From NCBI GenBank assembly GCA_905221605.1, contig CAJNDS010000473.1, positions 1 through 64,000 of the forward strand: a stretch of 64,000 nucleotides of DNA, given 5' to 3'. Position 1 is the first letter of the stretch. Each line of letters begins with the position of its first letter. Shown in pieces: positions 62,654 to 64,000 of this stretch. A model generated the notes under the pieces. The model was given only the letters and a program-made list of their open reading frames with translations, had not been told where the DNA came from and did not search any database. The stretch comes from Symbiodinium natans (Eukaryota > Sar > Dinophyceae > Suessiales > Symbiodiniaceae). The position numbers and the translations under genes were made by a program.

Positions 62654-62935
62654 CAGTGAGGCTATGATGGCAGCGATGCCAACTGCATGTGGAACAAGCT
62701 TCGCACACTGACATCCATCGACAAGACAGGCTTCGAGATTTCAGCCAAAAACTATGGTAGCAATTCGGCGGCCATCGATGGTTGGCACGGAAGTTCGGGG
62801 CACAAGGCAGTCATGAGAACGACTGGATCCTGGACTGGACTGAAAGCGGTCGGTTGTGGGAGGGTGGATCGGATCTACAATTGCTGGTTCATGGAGTCGC
62901 GCGCAGACCCTTTGGGTGAGTGCAATGGTACCTTT
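62654..62935 (+). pseudogene. CAP/SCP-domain fragment of a secreted protein
   Basis: One frame reads DANCMWNKLRTL, ISAKNYG, AAIDGWHGSSGHKAVM, then AVGCGRVDR and YNCWFME. This fits the C-terminal half of a CAP (SCP/PR-1) domain: the Trp-x-x-Ser-x-GH motif, a GCG strand and a final aromatic/Cys strand. CAP proteins are usually secreted. The N-terminal half is missing in this frame and may lie in an upstream exon. The frame then leaves the Thr-rich linker that follows, which continues in another frame. GGTGAGT near 62913 could be a splice donor, so an intron is an alternative to a frameshift. Confidence 0.5.
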
Positions 62936-63668
62936 GTTCCAACACGACAACCACTACCTCGCCGGGACCTGATTATCCATGGGTCGCAGGCATGCATAAG
63001 GAGAACTGTGACGATGCCTGTAGTCGTAGGGGCAAGATCTGCACGGAGCACAACTTCGCGGATCTGAACGGGCATACCGACAGCAACGCCGAGATAAGGC
63101 AGGTGTTCAGCAGCTTGGGGATCACATGCCAAAAATATTCCGGTGCTGCCCTAGAAGACCCTGTATCGCCAGCACAAGTGGACTCTGCATCCGAACTGGT
63201 ACCTCCAGGCCCGAATCCACATTCCGTTGCCACGCTACACCGGGCAGTTGGTACCGACTTTGCGCATGCATCGACAATGTCACCAGCATTGACGCCATCA
63301 ACGACCCTGGCAATCACACTAGCAACTACACCGGCAGTAACTACACCGGCAATGACAGCAACGACACAAGCAATGACACCAACAACGACTCCAACAATGA
63401 GACCGGCAACCACACAAGCAATGACACTAAGATCGACTCCGGCAAGAACGACAGCATTGACACCAATGGCGACTCCGACAATGACATTAGCAACAGCAAT
63501 GATAGCGGCAGCGCCAATAATGGTGGCAACGACACCATCGAGCACATCAGCAATGATACCCACAATGATACTGGGATTTGTTGCAGTGATCGATTTCATC
63601 TGTATGGATTCTTTAGAGGTGTATGGTTTGCTATTTTGCTGAGGCCGTCTAAGCAATCCCAAGGATAG
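62935..63668 (+). pseudogene. Cys-rich domain and N-glycosylation-sequon stalk, continuation of the CAP-like gene
   Basis: One frame starts with NTTTTTSPG and continues HKENCDDACSRRGKICTEH to LGITCQKYSG, a Cys-rich extracellular-type domain. Between about 63150 and 63220 the sense changes frame to CHATPGSWYRLCAC, a plausible end of the same domain. That frame continues into an Asn/Asp/Thr/Ser stalk with a dozen or more NxS/T sequons (NHT, NYT, NDS, NDT, NET), ending in a hydrophobic tail and a stop at 63668. Two frame changes point to a decayed gene, introns or sequencing errors. Antisense Val/Ala-rich frames here are shadows. Confidence 0.45.
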
Positions 63669-63817
63669 CAAATCGCCAGACGATTCCAACATGGCCAGCT
63701 CGGCAAGCAATGCAGTTGGCTTGGCAGGTGCGCTGGCTCTGATGATACTGCGACAGAGACGCCTCTAGTCGTCGACTGTCGCTTCGAATGCCCTTGAACG
63801 AAGCCGACCACCTGGTC

Positions 63818-63861
63818 GGCTGATCAGTCTCACTCAAATGGCTGATCAGTCTCACTCAAAT
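63818..63861. repeat. 22-bp tandem duplication
   Basis: GGCTGATCAGTCTCACTCAA plus AT occurs twice in direct tandem (63818-63839 and 63840-63861). No function apparent. Confidence 0.85.
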
Positions 63862-63889
63862 CATAGTTGTGTGGCAAGGACACACACAT

Positions 63890-64000
63890 GGGCAAGATAA
63901 TACAATATAAAATATTGTAACATAGTATAGTATTGAAAAGCATAGTATGGTATCGTGTACTATGGTATATTATGGTGTAATATATGTATATATATATATA
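63890..64000. repeat. AT-rich simple sequence at window end
   Basis: Imperfect TATAGTATTG/ATAGTATGGTAT units turning into a (TA)n run. It continues beyond the window. No gene. Confidence 0.8.

Overview
This is a eukaryotic nuclear, probably subtelomeric, repeat region with no bacterial operons. The best guess for the organism is a dinoflagellate-like alga. That rests on TTTAGGG-type telomeric arrays, on a DIRS-like retroelement whose gag, methyltransferase-like and RT/RNase H proteins resemble those I associate with dinoflagellate genomes, and on a short match to the dinoflagellate spliced-leader core inside that element. No search was run, so the assignment is moderate.

The window is built from a tandem macro-repeat. 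Unit 1 (1-22110, 5' end cut by the window) and unit 2 (22111-44765, 22,655 bp) are nearly identical. Unit 3 starts at 44766 and leaves the repeat at 59680/59681. Each unit starts with a LINE-type non-LTR retrotransposon (8,478 bp in unit 2) inserted into a 399-499 bp satellite, with a 13-bp target-site duplication and a short A tail. Its ORF1 is an RNA-binding-type protein; its ORF2 has endonuclease, RNase H and reverse transcriptase in that unusual order. In units 1 and 2 the satellite is followed by a ~12.4 kb cassette: a lysine/glutamate-rich gene fragment on the minus strand, about 9.4 kb of organelle-like DNA with two directly repeated large-subunit rRNA genes among many perfect hairpins, a nuclear-looking spacer with an internal direct repeat, a TTTAGGG array and a piece of the satellite. 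Unit 3 lacks the cassette; its satellite runs on uninterrupted.

Unit 3 instead carries a 5,161 bp DIRS-like element (48513-53673) inside the LINE, at the 5' end of ORF2. It has the split-direct-repeat layout A1-ORFs-B1-A2-B2, and the trinucleotide AAG lies at all three junctions, as expected from tyrosine-recombinase insertion of a circular intermediate without target duplication. No recombinase gene is visible in this copy. The end of B2 supplies a new in-frame ATG for LINE ORF2.

The units complement one another: units 1 and 2 share a premature TAA in ORF1 but have intact ORF2, while unit 3 has intact ORF1 and a DIRS-interrupted ORF2. Other variants group units 2 and 3 together, which suggests exchange between units.

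The right part (60.2-62.1 kb) is a patchwork of telomere-like arrays in both orientations, with a TTTAGGG block followed by CCCTAA blocks. It is followed by a probable broken gene for a secreted CAP/SCP-domain protein with a sequon-dense stalk (62.65-63.67 kb) and by AT-rich sequence to the end.
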